The position numbers and the translations under genes are program-made. Of a stretch of DNA of 64,000 nucleotides, positions 25,033 through 35,630 are shown in pieces. The notes beneath the pieces are model-generated. The model ran no database searches and was not told the origin of the DNA. It saw nothing but the letters and a program-made list of their open reading frames with translations. The first letter of the stretch is position 1; every line of letters begins with the position of its first letter. Source of the DNA: Flavobacterium kayseriense (GTDB lineage: Bacteria > Bacteroidota > Bacteroidia > Flavobacteriales > Flavobacteriaceae); contig NZ_JACRUI010000005.1 of the NCBI RefSeq assembly GCF_014305095.1, forward strand, positions 124,001-188,000. Reading direction: 5' to 3'.

Positions 25033-26091
25033 TCACAAAACGCGCTTCATTGTTAGTGACTTATTAACGCTTTCCTCCCATTCTTTCGTAGGATCACTAT
25101 CTTTAGTTATTCCGCATCCAATGTAAATATTTGCCTTATTTCCTTCTATCTCCATGCTACGCAAATTTACAAATAAATCAGAGCTTAATGTTCCATTTAT
25201 CCCTTTTTGATTGAGTTCACCTAAGAAGCCGGTATAATATTTTCTATCGTATTGTTCCTGATTGAGAATAAAAGCTTTCGATTCTTCTTTAGGAAAACCG
25301 CAAACAGCTGGAGTAGGATGCAAAAGCTGCACTATTTCTTTTAAATTAGTTCCCTCATTAAAAACTGCAGTTATGTTCGATTTAATATGCCATATCATCC
25401 CTGCTTTGACGCTGTATGGAGAACTTACTTTTAAACCAGAAACTTTATTATTTAACTTAGCTACGATGTAATCCGTAACAAATTGCTGCTCTTCTTGTTC
25501 TTTTTTTTGCCAGATTACTTCTGGACTTCCATGATCTTTTTGTGTTCCTGCTAAAGCTATCGTTTCAAATTCAGAATCAGTAGATTTTACTAATTGCTCT
25601 GGAGTTGCCCCCAACCACGTGCCTACTTTTGGGTGATAATAGCAATAAACAAAGGCGGTAGGATACAATGCAATTAATTTTTGAAAGGTAGTCAACAAAT
25701 CGAAATCTGTTAATGCAACCGTTTCTTTACGAGACAACACTACTTTCTTCATTTTATTTTCTTTAATAGCCTTAATTCCTGAGGCAACTAAATTTTCAAA
25801 AACTACTTTAGATCTTAAATCTGAAGTAAATGAAGTACAGTCAATAGCGGCTTTACTAAAAGATTTTCGATCAAGTACAACTCTTTCCGAATTAGCTTCC
25901 GGAATAAGATGCGTTAACTTTCCGTCAAATGAAGCAAAAACAAATCCGCTTTCGGTAAAGTCGTTAACATCGTATAAAGTGTCATTTTGCTGTAAAAGAC
26001 CACAAACAATAGCGCTATTTGGCTTACAATAAAGTACAAAAGGAAGATGTTGATCAATTTGATTTTCGATACTACTACTATTTCCTTCCAT
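25033..26091 (-). CDS. menF: Isochorismate synthase (chorismate-binding)
   Basis: The C-terminal chorismate-utilising fold is clear: KKVVLSRKETVALTDFD, YYHPKVGTWLGATPEQL, ETIALAGTQKDHG, LHPTPAVCGFPKEES and IYIGCGITKDSDPTKEWEE. The isochorismate synthases use this Lys/Glu set to move water onto chorismate at C2. At 352 residues it is the short form. A menaquinone role is inferred because flavobacteria respire with menaquinone and a hotdog thioesterase gene abuts it five bases upstream. A siderophore-type isochorismate synthase is the alternative, but no siderophore genes are near. Confidence 0.82.
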   Translation of the reverse strand: MEGNSSSIENQIDQHLPFVLYCKPNSAIVCGLLQQNDTLYDVNDFTESGFVFASFDGKLTHLIPEANSERVVLDRKSFSKAAIDCTSFTSDLRSKVVFENLVASGIKAIKENKMKKVVLSRKETVALTDFDLLTTFQKLIALYPTAFVYCYYHPKVGTWLGATPEQLVKSTDSEFETIALAGTQKDHGSPEVIWQKKEQEEQQFVTDYIVAKLNNKVSGLKVSSPYSVKAGMIWHIKSNITAVFNEGTNLKEIVQLLHPTPAVCGFPKEESKAFILNQEQYDRKYYTGFLGELNQKGINGTLSSDLFVNLRSMEIEGNKANIYIGCGITKDSDPTKEWEESVNKSLTMKRVL

Positions 26092-26096
26092 TGTAT

Positions 26097-26528
26097 TTAT
26101 TGTCTTTTTCTTTTAGGCAAAATCATATTTGTCAATTTACAAATTGAAATCAAATTGTCATTCTCATCAGTTATTTTTATTTCCCATAAATGAATACTTT
26201 TTCCTTGATGAACGATTCGAGCGGTAGCGGTGACTACCCCATTGCGCTTTGCCTTTACATGGTTTGCCGAAATTTCAATTCCACGCACTTCGCTCACTTC
26301 GGTATTTACATATAAAAAAGAGGCCGCACTACCAACACTTTCTGCCAAAGCGACTGATGCGCCGCCGTGCAAAAGTCCAGCAGGTTGATGAACACTTGGG
26401 TTTACAGGCATTCTTGCAACAAGAAATCCCTCGCCAGCATCTATGTATTCTATGTTTAAAGTTTGCATTAGGGTATTCTTAGAAACCTCATTACAATAAT
26501 TCAATATTTTTTCTTTGTCGAATGTCAT
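26097..26528 (-). CDS. menI: Hotdog-fold acyl-CoA thioesterase, probable DHNA-CoA hydrolase
   Basis: A PaaI-like thioesterase of 143 residues. The motif HQPAGLLHGGASVALAES is the family signature with the catalytic acid downstream of the HGG turn, and GIEISANHVKAKRNGVV is the second conserved strand. Several PaaI-family members hydrolyse 1,4-dihydroxy-2-naphthoyl-CoA in menaquinone synthesis. The direct coupling to the isochorismate synthase gene (five-base gap, same strand) supports that role here. The function is inferred from context; a general phenylacetyl- or acyl-CoA thioesterase is possible. Confidence 0.7.
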   Translation of the reverse strand: MTFDKEKILNYCNEVSKNTLMQTLNIEYIDAGEGFLVARMPVNPSVHQPAGLLHGGASVALAESVGSAASFLYVNTEVSEVRGIEISANHVKAKRNGVVTATARIVHQGKSIHLWEIKITDENDNLISICKLTNMILPKRKRQ

Positions 26529-26729
26529 CTTTTTGATTTTGAAAACGTAAATTTAAGAAAAACAGCATAGAGTAAAGAGTAAAACAGTTGTTATTAAATT
26601 GCCAAAATAATTCCACAAACCGATAATCGCAAAAATCATGGCGTCAAAATCCTGATAAATAAATGTACTACCCTTTAATTCTTGGCGATACAATATAGTT
26701 TTTACTTATTTTTACAAAAAACAAAAGCA

Positions 26730-28244
26730 ATGCGCTATTTCTCTATTTTACTATTTTTTGGTTTAACGATTGCTTTAGGCTCTTGTCGAGCCGATTTTGA
26801 AACCGTACCGAGCACGGGAGATTTAGAATTTTCTAGAGACACCATATACTTGGACACTGTCTTTTCAAATATTGGCTCAAGTACTTACCGAATGAAGGTG
26901 TACAACAGGTCTAAAAAAGACATTACTATTCCGTCCATTCAATTAGGCAAAGGCTTAAGTTCAAAGTACCGCTTGTCTGTAGATGGGATGCAGGGAAATT
27001 CAGGTAAACTATTTAGCAATGTAGAACTTCTAGCTAAGGACAGCCTTTACATTTTTATTGAAACAACTGCTAATATTGATGATGCAAACCCAACAGATCT
27101 TTTATACACCGATCAAATTAAATTTGATAGCGGTACCAATTTACAAACTGTTGAGCTAGTGACGCTAATTCAAGATGCAGTATTTCTATACCCCAAAAGG
27201 TTTGCCGATGGCACAACAGAAAGTCTACCCATCAATCAAGAAAAAATTTATGGATTTTATTTAGACGAGAATGATCCTATTAATGGCAATGAACTTCGTT
27301 TTACAAACAGAAAGCCTTACGTAATTTATGGTTATGCCGCAGTTCCCTCAGGAAAAGTGGCCCGTTTTGATGCAGGTTCTAGAGTTTACTTTCATGCTAA
27401 CTCTGGATTAATTGTTAGTAATACTGCCTCCTTACAAATTAATGGTACTGCCTCTACCACATCAAGTCAAGAGAATGAGGTTATTTTTGAAGGAGATAGA
27501 CTTGAGTCATTGTATGATAATGTTCCTGGGCAATGGGGTACAATATGGTTAACCGATGGAAGCACAAACAATAGCATTAATCACCTTACTACTAAAAATG
27601 CAACAATTGGTTTATTAATCCAAAATAATGATGGGACGACTGTCTCTCTGAAAAACACCCAAATTTACAATAGTGCGAATTATGGTATTTTGGCGCAAAC
27701 TGCACATATTGTTGGTGAAAACATTGTTGTAAATACGGCAGGGCAAGCAACTTTAGCCTGCAGTTATGGTGGGAATTATAAATTTACGCATTCCACTTTT
27801 AACAACAATTGGAATAGTTCTACCCAAGTAGCTTTGGCTATTGACAACTTTATTACGGGTGCAATTCCAGAAACCAAGAACCTCGACGAAGCCACTTTCA
27901 ATAATTGCATTATCTACGGAAACAACAGCAATGAACTTTCATTGAGTAGTAAAACAACAGCAAGATTTAATTACCAGTTTAATAACTGTTTAATAAAATT
28001 TGAAGGATCAACCACAAATCCTTTGTATCAATTTACATCAGATGCTACTCACTATTCGAATATAATTTTGAATCAAAATCCAAAATTTTTAAATAGTACT
28101 ATAAATAAACTGAATATTGACGCTACGTCTAGCGCTTTCGCAAAAGGGAATTCCTTGTATTTAATTCCGCTTGACATATTAGGAAATACAAGAACCACAC
28201 CGCCAGATTTAGGAGCGTATCAAAACAAACCGTTTACTAAGTAA
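26730..28244 (+). CDS. Lipoprotein with right-handed beta-helix-like body
   Basis: The start MRYFSILLFFGLTIALGSC gives a lipobox Cys19. An upstream in-frame ATG at 26682 would only add a hydrophobic tail. The first domain (VYNRSKKDITIPSIQLG) looks like a short immunoglobulin-like repeat, the centre (ARFDAGSRVYFHANSGLIVS, then NHLTTKNATIGLLIQNND) looks like parallel beta-helix turns rich in Asn. No enzyme motif is recognised. It lies between the menaquinone genes (divergent) and purL. Conserved flavobacterial lipoprotein of unknown role. Confidence 0.65.
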   Translation: MRYFSILLFFGLTIALGSCRADFETVPSTGDLEFSRDTIYLDTVFSNIGSSTYRMKVYNRSKKDITIPSIQLGKGLSSKYRLSVDGMQGNSGKLFSNVELLAKDSLYIFIETTANIDDANPTDLLYTDQIKFDSGTNLQTVELVTLIQDAVFLYPKRFADGTTESLPINQEKIYGFYLDENDPINGNELRFTNRKPYVIYGYAAVPSGKVARFDAGSRVYFHANSGLIVSNTASLQINGTASTTSSQENEVIFEGDRLESLYDNVPGQWGTIWLTDGSTNNSINHLTTKNATIGLLIQNNDGTTVSLKNTQIYNSANYGILAQTAHIVGENIVVNTAGQATLACSYGGNYKFTHSTFNNNWNSSTQVALAIDNFITGAIPETKNLDEATFNNCIIYGNNSNELSLSSKTTARFNYQFNNCLIKFEGSTTNPLYQFTSDATHYSNIILNQNPKFLNSTINKLNIDATSSAFAKGNSLYLIPLDILGNTRTTPPDLGAYQNKPFTK

Positions 28245-28401
28245 TCTAAGTCTCTTACATAAATAAGTAGAAAACGAAGCACTTATTTGATTATTCGTAA
28301 TCTAGAAATTAATAAAAAAAAACTAATTTCATCTACTGTCTATACAATAATAAGTAATAGCATACCAAAGCCAAAACCTTCAAAAAAAGACTATTTTAAC
28401 A

Positions 28402-28433
28402 TTTGTTGTTACTGTTTTTTTAAACTAAATTTG
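28402..28433 (+). promoter_or_regulatory. Promoter of purL
   Basis: TTTG at 28402-28405 and TAAATTTG at 28426-28433, spaced by 20 bases, match the Bacteroidetes promoter pattern. The predicted transcription start, about 28440, leaves a leader of about 20 bases before the purL ATG at 28461. Confidence 0.7.
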
Positions 28434-28460
28434 CTTCGCAATACAACAAACTACACAACA

Positions 28461-31400
28461 ATGATCCATTTCTTTGAAAACCAAAGCAAAACTGTTTTTG
28501 CCGTACAAACGCAAAACATATCGAGCGCAGCCGAGCTTTCGGCTGAAGACATTTCAAAATTAAATTGGCTTTTTGCCGACTCTCATAAAATAGAAAAATC
28601 CGTATTGACGGATTTTTTTGTTGGACCACGTGCCACGATGGTTACTCCTTGGAGCACTAATGCCGTAGAGATTACTCAGAACATGGGTATATCTGGTATT
28701 ATTAGAATCGAGGAATTTCAACCTGCTACAGTTGATAATACTGATTTCGACCCAATGCTTTCACAAAAGTACGAAGGGTTAAACCAAGATATTTTTACTA
28801 TAAACATTGCGCCAGAAGCCATTTTAGATATTGATGATATTGCTGCCTATAATGCTAAAGAAGGTTTGTCGTTAAGCCAAGATGAAGTACAGTATTTAGA
28901 TAACCTAGCGACCAAATTAGGAAGAAAATTAACTGATTCTGAAATATTTGGTTTTTCACAAGCAAACTCAGAACATTGTCGTCACAAAATTTTCAATGGG
29001 AAATTCATAATTGATGGAGAGGAAAAAGAATCTTCTTTATTTAAAATGATCAAAAAGACGTCTCAGGAAAATCCAAATGATATTGTATCGGCTTATAAGG
29101 ATAATGTAGCTTTTGTAAAAGGACCGCGAGTAGAGCAATTTGCTCCTAAAAGTGCAGATAAGCCAGACTTTTATGAAGTTAAAGAATTTGATTCGGTTAT
29201 CTCCTTGAAAGCAGAAACACATAATTTCCCCACGACTGTAGAGCCTTTTAATGGAGCAGCAACAGGATCAGGAGGAGAAATTAGAGATCGTTTAGCTGGT
29301 GGACAAGGCTCATTACCTCTTGCAGGTACCGCAGTATATATGACCTCTTACTCACGTCTAGAAGGATCAGCAGATTCTACTCAAAGCGAACGTGGATGGG
29401 AGAATGGGATGACCGAAAGAAAATGGTTGTATCAAACTCCTATGGATATCTTAATTAAAGCCTCTAATGGAGCTTCTGATTTTGGAAACAAATTTGGACA
29501 GCCTCTTATTACAGGATCCATATTAACTTTTGAACATGAGGAAGATGCACGCAAATTAGGATTCGATAAAGTAATCATGCAAGCGGGTGGAATTGGTTAC
29601 GGAAAATTGGATCAAGCCATAAAAAAAACGCCACAAACAGGAGATAAAATTGTTATCCTAGGTGGTGAGAATTATAGAATAGGAATGGGTGGAGCAGCAG
29701 TTTCGTCTGCAGATACAGGTGCTTTCAGTTCAGGTATTGAGTTGAATGCTATACAACGTTCGAACCCAGAAATGCAGAAACGTGCAGCTAATGCTATACG
29801 TGGATTAGTCGAAAGTGATTCAAACCCAATTGTATCCATTCACGATCATGGAGCTGGCGGGCATTTAAACTGTCTTTCTGAACTAGTGGAAGACACTGGA
29901 GGATTGATTGATTTAGATAAACTACCTGTGGGAGATCCTACACTTTCAGCTAAGGAAATAATCGGTAACGAGTCTCAAGAAAGAATGGGATTGGTAATTG
30001 GTAAAAAAGACATTGATACCTTACAACGTATTGCTGACAGAGAACGTTCTCCAATGTATCAAGTAGGTGACGTTACAGGCGATCATCGATTTACATTCGA
30101 ATCTAAAACTACAGGTGATAAACCAATGGATTTTGCATTAGAAGACTTTTTTGGAAGTTCTCCAAAAGTGGTTATGACTGACAAAACGATCGATAGAAAA
30201 TACACCGAATTACAATACGATAAAAAGAACATATCAACTTATCTTCAGGATGTTTTACAACTAGAGGCAGTTGCCTGTAAAGATTGGTTAACAAATAAAG
30301 TCGACCGTTGTGTAGGCGGAAAAGTTGCCAAACAACAAAATGCAGGACCATTACAATTACCTTTAAATAATTGTGGTGTAATGGCCTTAGATTACAATGG
30401 TAAAGAAGGTGTTGCTACCTCGATTGGACATTCTCCTATTGCAGCATTGATAGATCCTGTAGCTGGAAGTAGAACAGCAATCGCCGAGGCGTTATCGAAT
30501 ATCGTTTGGGCACCTATCAAAAATGGTTTAGACGGAATTTCATTATCTGCTAACTGGATGTGGGCTTGTAAAAACGAAGGTGAAGATGCCCGCTTGTATG
30601 CTGCAGTAGAAAGTTGTTCTAACTTTGCAATAGAATTAGGAGTGAATATTCCAACAGGAAAAGATTCTCTTTCTATGAAACAAAAATACCCTAATGAAGA
30701 AGTAATTGCTCCCGGAACAGTTATTATATCAGCGGGAGGAAATTGTATCGATATTCAAAAAGTAGTTGAACCGGTACTACAAAAAGATGGTGGATCAATT
30801 TACTATATTAATTTATCGCAAGACGAATTTAAATTAGGTGGATCATCCTTTGCTCAAACGCTCAATAAGATTGGACAAGGCGCACCTACCATAAAAGATG
30901 CTGCCTTCTTCAAGAGAGCTTTTAATACGATTCAAGAATTAATTTTAGACAATAACATTCTAGCTGGCCATGATATAGGAAGTGGTGGTTTAATCACTAC
31001 TCTATTAGAAATGTGTTTTGCTGATACTAATTTAGGGGCTAAAATAGACTTCTCTGTTTTTGAAGAAAAAGACATTGTTAAGTATTTATTTGCTGAAAAC
31101 ATTGGTTTAGTTTTCCAAGCTAAAGATGATATAAAATTAGAAAGTACGTTAAATGCAAACGATGTTTCCTTTTATAAAATCGGAACGGTTACTAATGATG
31201 CGAAACTAAGTTTTAGTTCTTGCAATTTGGATATTGCTACTTATCGAGATATATGGTTTAAAACCTCATTCTTATTAGACCAAAAACAATCTAAAAATGG
31301 AACAGCGCAAGCCCGTTTTGACAATTACAAAAATCAAGCATTACAATATACTTTCCCAAAGCATTTCACAGGGAAAAAACCTAAAATTTCTAGCGAATTT

Positions 31401-32150
31401 ACAAAGCCTAAAGCTGCCATTATTCGTGAAAAAGGAAGTAACTCAGAACGCGAAATGGCAAATGCTATGTATTTAGCTGGATTTGACGTAAAAGACGTTC
31501 ACATGACCGACTTGATTTCTGGTCGTGAGACATTAGAAGACATTCAGTTTATTGGTGCTGTTGGAGGTTTTTCTAACTCGGATGTATTAGGTTCTGCTAA
31601 AGGTTGGGCAGGAGCTTTTAAATACAATGAAAAAGCAAATACCGCCTTGAAAAACTTCTTTAAAAGAGAGGACACTTTATCTGTAGGAATTTGCAATGGT
31701 TGCCAATTGTTTATGGAGTTAGAAGTAATTAATCCAGAGCATGAAGTACACGGAAAAATGCTTCATAATAACAGTAACAAGCACGAAAGTATTTTTACAT
31801 CGGTTACGGTGCAAGAAAACCAATCAGTGATGTTATCCTCATTAGCCGGAAGTACTTTGGGTGTATGGGTTTCGCATGGAGAGGGAAAATTTAACTTGCC
31901 TATGGGTGAGGAAAATTACAATATCGTTGCTAAATATGGCTACGAGGAATATCCTGCAAATCCTAATGGATCAGACTTTAACACAGCCATGTTATGTGAC
32001 AGGACGGGACGCCATTTAGTAATGATGCCGCATATTGAGCGTTCTACTTTTCAATGGAACTGGGCACATTATCCAAAGGATCGTGATGATGAAGTTTCAC
32101 CTTGGCATGAGGCTTTTGTAAATGCCAGATTATGGATTGAGAAAAAATAA
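28461..32150 (+). CDS. purL: Phosphoribosylformylglycinamidine synthase, large single-chain form
   Basis: The enzyme converts FGAR and glutamine to FGAM in purine synthesis. A single 1229-residue chain contains a PurS-like N-terminus, then two AIR synthetase-like halves (SQANSEHCRHKIFNG, LKAETHNFPTTVEPFNGAAT, and later NIPTGKDSLSMKQKYP), and a C-terminal class I glutamine amidotransferase with the nucleophile in GICNGCQLFMEL and the HIERSTFQWNWAHYP end. The ATG at 28461 (MIHFFENQSK) is chosen since an in-frame ATG at 28287 lies upstream of the promoter. It is monocistronic with its own terminator. Confidence 0.95.
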   Translation: MIHFFENQSKTVFAVQTQNISSAAELSAEDISKLNWLFADSHKIEKSVLTDFFVGPRATMVTPWSTNAVEITQNMGISGIIRIEEFQPATVDNTDFDPMLSQKYEGLNQDIFTINIAPEAILDIDDIAAYNAKEGLSLSQDEVQYLDNLATKLGRKLTDSEIFGFSQANSEHCRHKIFNGKFIIDGEEKESSLFKMIKKTSQENPNDIVSAYKDNVAFVKGPRVEQFAPKSADKPDFYEVKEFDSVISLKAETHNFPTTVEPFNGAATGSGGEIRDRLAGGQGSLPLAGTAVYMTSYSRLEGSADSTQSERGWENGMTERKWLYQTPMDILIKASNGASDFGNKFGQPLITGSILTFEHEEDARKLGFDKVIMQAGGIGYGKLDQAIKKTPQTGDKIVILGGENYRIGMGGAAVSSADTGAFSSGIELNAIQRSNPEMQKRAANAIRGLVESDSNPIVSIHDHGAGGHLNCLSELVEDTGGLIDLDKLPVGDPTLSAKEIIGNESQERMGLVIGKKDIDTLQRIADRERSPMYQVGDVTGDHRFTFESKTTGDKPMDFALEDFFGSSPKVVMTDKTIDRKYTELQYDKKNISTYLQDVLQLEAVACKDWLTNKVDRCVGGKVAKQQNAGPLQLPLNNCGVMALDYNGKEGVATSIGHSPIAALIDPVAGSRTAIAEALSNIVWAPIKNGLDGISLSANWMWACKNEGEDARLYAAVESCSNFAIELGVNIPTGKDSLSMKQKYPNEEVIAPGTVIISAGGNCIDIQKVVEPVLQKDGGSIYYINLSQDEFKLGGSSFAQTLNKIGQGAPTIKDAAFFKRAFNTIQELILDNNILAGHDIGSGGLITTLLEMCFADTNLGAKIDFSVFEEKDIVKYLFAENIGLVFQAKDDIKLESTLNANDVSFYKIGTVTNDAKLSFSSCNLDIATYRDIWFKTSFLLDQKQSKNGTAQARFDNYKNQALQYTFPKHFTGKKPKISSEFTKPKAAIIREKGSNSEREMANAMYLAGFDVKDVHMTDLISGRETLEDIQFIGAVGGFSNSDVLGSAKGWAGAFKYNEKANTALKNFFKREDTLSVGICNGCQLFMELEVINPEHEVHGKMLHNNSNKHESIFTSVTVQENQSVMLSSLAGSTLGVWVSHGEGKFNLPMGEENYNIVAKYGYEEYPANPNGSDFNTAMLCDRTGRHLVMMPHIERSTFQWNWAHYPKDRDDEVSPWHEAFVNARLWIEKK

Positions 32151-32170
32151 TTTCTTATTTATTATACCGA

Positions 32171-32200
32171 AAAGCGCTCCCGAAAAGGAGCGCTTTTTTT
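32171..32200 (+). terminator. Terminator of purL
   Basis: AAAGCGCTCC (32171-32180) pairs with GGAGCGCTTT (32187-32196), loop CGAAAA, followed by more Ts to 32200. It lies 20 bases after the purL stop. Confidence 0.92.
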
Positions 32201-32241
32201 ATTGAAATGTATAAAGATTAAAAACCTTTAGAACCTATGAT

Positions 32242-32733
32242 TTATTTTTGAATTAAAACCCCATCTGCCATCAACGAGTACTTTGTTTTTGGAGCTACAA
32301 TACTGTCAATTGCTGCTTGTGATTTGCCGCCATCCTTAGCGTAATGCTTTAAATCGGCAACAGACTCTACACTTATGTAAGCTTTACCACTAATGATTAC
32401 ATCTTCGTTTTTAGAATCGGTAGGAACAAAAAAAGCGTAATCTTTAAATTTTACAAATACTTCTTTGTCTTCTGGTAAGTCTAAGTTCATCCAGCAGCCC
32501 TTTTCCTTACAAACAGCTTTAATTTTTGACTTGAATTTTACAGCAACAGTATCTCCTTGAGACAACTTCTCGTAGGTAGCTAAAATATCTTCTTCAGAAA
32601 GTGCTTTATCTACAGAAATGCTATCACCAAAGCTAGCATAAGCTACATCCGACTTCATTTCTTGCTTTTTTTCTTCCTTTTTACAACTAGCTAGAGCTAG
32701 GATCGAGCATACAATCACGACGGTTTTCTTCAT
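32242..32733 (-). CDS. DUF4920 lipoprotein
   Basis: The signal MKKTVVIVCSILALASC ends at a lipobox Cys17. The body shows FGDSISVDKALSEEDIL, a pair of cysteines in CKEKGCWMNL, then DVIISGKAYISVESVADL, which match the DUF4920 family of Bacteroidetes. The Cys pair next to Trp suggests metal or redox binding, but no function is known. A TATTTTTG box (minus, 32773-32766) lies 33 bases upstream of the ATG. Confidence 0.78.
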   Translation of the reverse strand: MKKTVVIVCSILALASCKKEEKKQEMKSDVAYASFGDSISVDKALSEEDILATYEKLSQGDTVAVKFKSKIKAVCKEKGCWMNLDLPEDKEVFVKFKDYAFFVPTDSKNEDVIISGKAYISVESVADLKHYAKDGGKSQAAIDSIVAPKTKYSLMADGVLIQK

Positions 32734-32954
32734 TATTTTGTGTTTTAGTTAGTATTTGATTGATCCAAAAATAGGTATAAATTTAAAAAATAGCTAAAAA
32801 AATAAAGTCAAGAATTTATTAGCTACGTTTACTTTTCAAATGTAATTGTAATTATTTTTTTCGGAGATCAGCAATATAGAAAGAACTTTGCTAGCTTCTA
32901 ATACCACTTAAAGATTCTATTACGCCTCTTTTTAAAATAGTAATGTCTGGTACT

Positions 32955-32993
32955 AAAAAAACCTCTTTTAAAAAAGTTAAAAGAGGTTTTTTT
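32955..32993 (-). terminator. Terminator of the symporter gene
   Basis: A 17-bp stem, core CCTCTTTTAA (32962-32971) with TTAAAAGAGG (32977-32986), flanked by A and T runs, lies 18 bases after the symporter stop on the minus strand. The flanking A/T runs would allow termination in either direction. Confidence 0.88.
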
Positions 32994-33011
32994 TATATTT
33001 AAAAAGGTAAA

Positions 33012-34286
33012 TTATTCAGCAGCTTCAATCTCCTTATCACCTTCCCATTGCCCAACTACTGAAGTTGCAAGTGCATTACCTAATACATTAGTAGCACTTC
33101 TAAACATATCGCAAAAATGATCAATAGGCAATATTAACGCAATCCCTTCTATTGGAATATCAAACATACCACAAGTAGCAGCAACAACCACCAAACTTGC
33201 TCTCGGAACACCTGCAATTCCTTTACTGGTTAACATCAATACGAGTAACATAGTTAATTGTGTTCCCAAATCTAATTCAATACCATAAGCTTGAGCAATA
33301 AAAATACTTGCAAAAGTCATGTACATCATACTTCCATCTAAATTAAAGGAGTATCCCAACGGTAACATGAATGAAACTATTTTGTCTTTAACTCCAAAAC
33401 GCTCTAATTCTTCTGTTAGTTTTGGAAAAACAGCTTCACTACTTGTCGTTCCAAATGCAATAATTAAAGGGCTTACGATTCTTTTTAATAAAACAGTCAT
33501 TCTGCTCTTTAAAAATAGATATCCAACAGCGATTAAAAACACCCATAATGTTGCAATTCCAATCAGAAATGATCCGAAAAATTTAAAATATGTAATTGCT
33601 AATTCTTGAAAATCTCTTACCGCAAATACTCCAGCTATAGCACCAAATACACCGATAGGAGCAAAATTCATAACATAGTTTACCATTTTTAGGATGATAT
33701 GTGATGACTTGTCCAATGCGTTAATAACAGGTTTCACATAATCTCCAATTGAGGCAGCTGCTAATCCAAAAAAGATAGAAAACACCACAATTTGCAAAAT
33801 CTCATTGGTTGACATTGCTTCAAAAATACTTTTAGGAACGATATGCTCAATAAAATTATTAAAGTTGATATTTTGTGTTTTGTCAGCAACTTCAGAAACC
33901 GAATTAACATCTACATCTAATAAATTAAGACCAACACCTGGCTCTAATAAGTTAACATAGAACAAACCAATTAAAAGTGAAATAAGAGAAGCGGTAAAAA
34001 ACCATCCTAGCGCCTTACCTCCAATACGCCCTACCGCACTTACATTCCCTAATTTAGCTATCCCAACAACCAAAGTGGTGAACACTAGAGGTGAAATAAT
34101 CATTTGAACCAAACGAATAAAGACGGTTGCTAAAATTTTAATTTTATTACTGAACTCTAGCGCAGCAGCTTCAGAGATTGTATTATGAAGAACGATACCT
34201 AATGCAGCTCCCAAAATCATAGCGATTAGAATTTGCGTTGTTAGATTGGATAAAATTGATGGTTTTTTTGTTTCTGTAGAATTCAT
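33012..34286 (-). CDS. Dicarboxylate/amino acid:cation symporter (DAACS family)
   Basis: An inner-membrane carrier of 424 residues with about eight membrane helices and two re-entrant loops. Seen: RLVQMIISPLVFTTLVVGIA, the serine-rich loop GTTSSEAVFPKLTEEL, LPLGYSFNLDGSMMYMTFAS (the conserved NxDGxxxY area) and GIAGVPRASLVVVA. Members such as GltP and DctA take up glutamate, aspartate or C4-dicarboxylates with protons or sodium; the exact substrate is not settled by sequence. The gene is monocistronic, between aroC and the DUF4920 gene. Confidence 0.9.
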   Translation of the reverse strand: MNSTETKKPSILSNLTTQILIAMILGAALGIVLHNTISEAAALEFSNKIKILATVFIRLVQMIISPLVFTTLVVGIAKLGNVSAVGRIGGKALGWFFTASLISLLIGLFYVNLLEPGVGLNLLDVDVNSVSEVADKTQNINFNNFIEHIVPKSIFEAMSTNEILQIVVFSIFFGLAAASIGDYVKPVINALDKSSHIILKMVNYVMNFAPIGVFGAIAGVFAVRDFQELAITYFKFFGSFLIGIATLWVFLIAVGYLFLKSRMTVLLKRIVSPLIIAFGTTSSEAVFPKLTEELERFGVKDKIVSFMLPLGYSFNLDGSMMYMTFASIFIAQAYGIELDLGTQLTMLLVLMLTSKGIAGVPRASLVVVAATCGMFDIPIEGIALILPIDHFCDMFRSATNVLGNALATSVVGQWEGDKEIEAAE

Positions 34287-34388
34287 TTATTTCATATTAG
34301 TTGTTTGGAAATATTCCAAAAAATTTACCGACATGCCAATTTTTTATAAGAAGATGGCTTTACCCTTTATCGATTTTCTTAAAAAGAT

Positions 34389-35447
34389 TTAATAGGTCTT
34401 ATTTATTAAATAAAAATCAGCTAGCACAATAGCTGCCATTGCTTCCACTATTGGCACTGCTCTGGGAACCACACAAGGATCATGACGCCCTTTTCCAGTC
34501 ATTTCTGTGATATTTCCCTTATTATCTAACGATTCTTGTTTTTGCATGATGGTAGCAACCGGTTTGAAGGCTACATTAAAGTATACATCCATCCCGTTAC
34601 TAATGCCTCCTTGAATACCACCAGAAAGATTTGTTCTAGTTGATCCATCACAGTTGTACAAATCATTATGCTCACTGCCTTTCATCTTTGATCCCTCAAA
34701 GCCACTACCGTACTCAAAACCTTTTACCGCATTTATAGAAAGCATCGCCTTTCCTAATTCTGCATGTAATTTATCGAATACTGGTTCTCCAAGGCCAACA
34801 GGTACATTTTGAATAACACAAGTAACAACACCACCAACAGTATCTCCTTGTTTTCTAATTTCTCTAATATATTCTTCCATTACCACTGCCATTTCTGGAT
34901 CAGGACAACGCACAGGATTATTTTCGATATGTGAAAAATCCAAGTCTTGATACGGCTTATCTACTGTTAAATGCCCAACTGCAGAAACATAAGCACTAAT
35001 TTTTATGTCAGGAAGTATTTGTTTAGCGATAGCACCAGCAACCACTCTACTTGCTGTCTCTCTTGCAGAGCTACGCCCCCCACCACGATAATCTCTAAAA
35101 CCATATTTTTGATCATAAACATAATCAGCATGACTAGGCCTATAATTATCCTTTATATGAGAGTAATCGTCTGATTTTTGATTGGTATTAGGAATAATAA
35201 ATCCTATGGGAGTTCCAGTAGTTTTTCCTTCAAATAAGCCTGATAAAAACTGCACTGCGTCTGGTTCTTTTCGTTGAGTAACTATAGCCGATTGGCCTGG
35301 TTTTCTTCTAGACATTTCTAGTTCAATAGCCTCTAAATCTAATACTATCCCCGCAGGACAACCATCTATAATTCCACCTAATGCTTCTCCGTGGGATTCT
35401 CCAAAAGTGGTGATTTTATATAATGTTCCGTAGCTATTTCCCGCCAT
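34389..35447 (-). CDS. aroC: Chorismate synthase
   Basis: The enzyme makes chorismate from EPSP with reduced FMN, ending the shikimate pathway and feeding the menF product in this window. The start [20 protein letters not shown] is the family signature; [34 protein letters not shown] (with [16 protein letters not shown] after it) and [17 protein letters not shown] follow. The length of 352 residues is normal. The promoter upstream gives a very short leader. Confidence 0.95.
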   Translation of the reverse strand: MAGNSYGTLYKITTFGESHGEALGGIIDGCPAGIVLDLEAIELEMSRRKPGQSAIVTQRKEPDAVQFLSGLFEGKTTGTPIGFIIPNTNQKSDDYSHIKDNYRPSHADYVYDQKYGFRDYRGGGRSSARETASRVVAGAIAKQILPDIKISAYVSAVGHLTVDKPYQDLDFSHIENNPVRCPDPEMAVVMEEYIREIRKQGDTVGGVVTCVIQNVPVGLGEPVFDKLHAELGKAMLSINAVKGFEYGSGFEGSKMKGSEHNDLYNCDGSTRTNLSGGIQGGISNGMDVYFNVAFKPVATIMQKQESLDNKGNITEMTGKGRHDPCVVPRAVPIVEAMAAIVLADFYLINKTY

Positions 35448-35463
35448 TATTTTTAGTTTTAAA

Positions 35464-35493
35464 CAAATGTACTATTTTAGTTGAAAGTTCAAA
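35464..35493 (-). promoter_or_regulatory. Promoter of aroC
   Basis: On the minus strand TTTG (35493-35490) and TACATTTG (35471-35464), 18 bases apart, match the Bacteroidetes consensus. The predicted start near 35458 leaves a leader of about 10 bases before the ATG at 35447. Confidence 0.7.
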
Positions 35494-35630
35494 AGTTAAT
35501 AGTTTAATTGTTTATAAAACAATTAACAATTTAGGACAAAAAAGATATTTTACATTCTTTTTCTTAACTTTTAAATGCTTTTCAATTAACAATGTTGTTA
35601 TTAATTTGTAAAACTTCAAATTACATCACA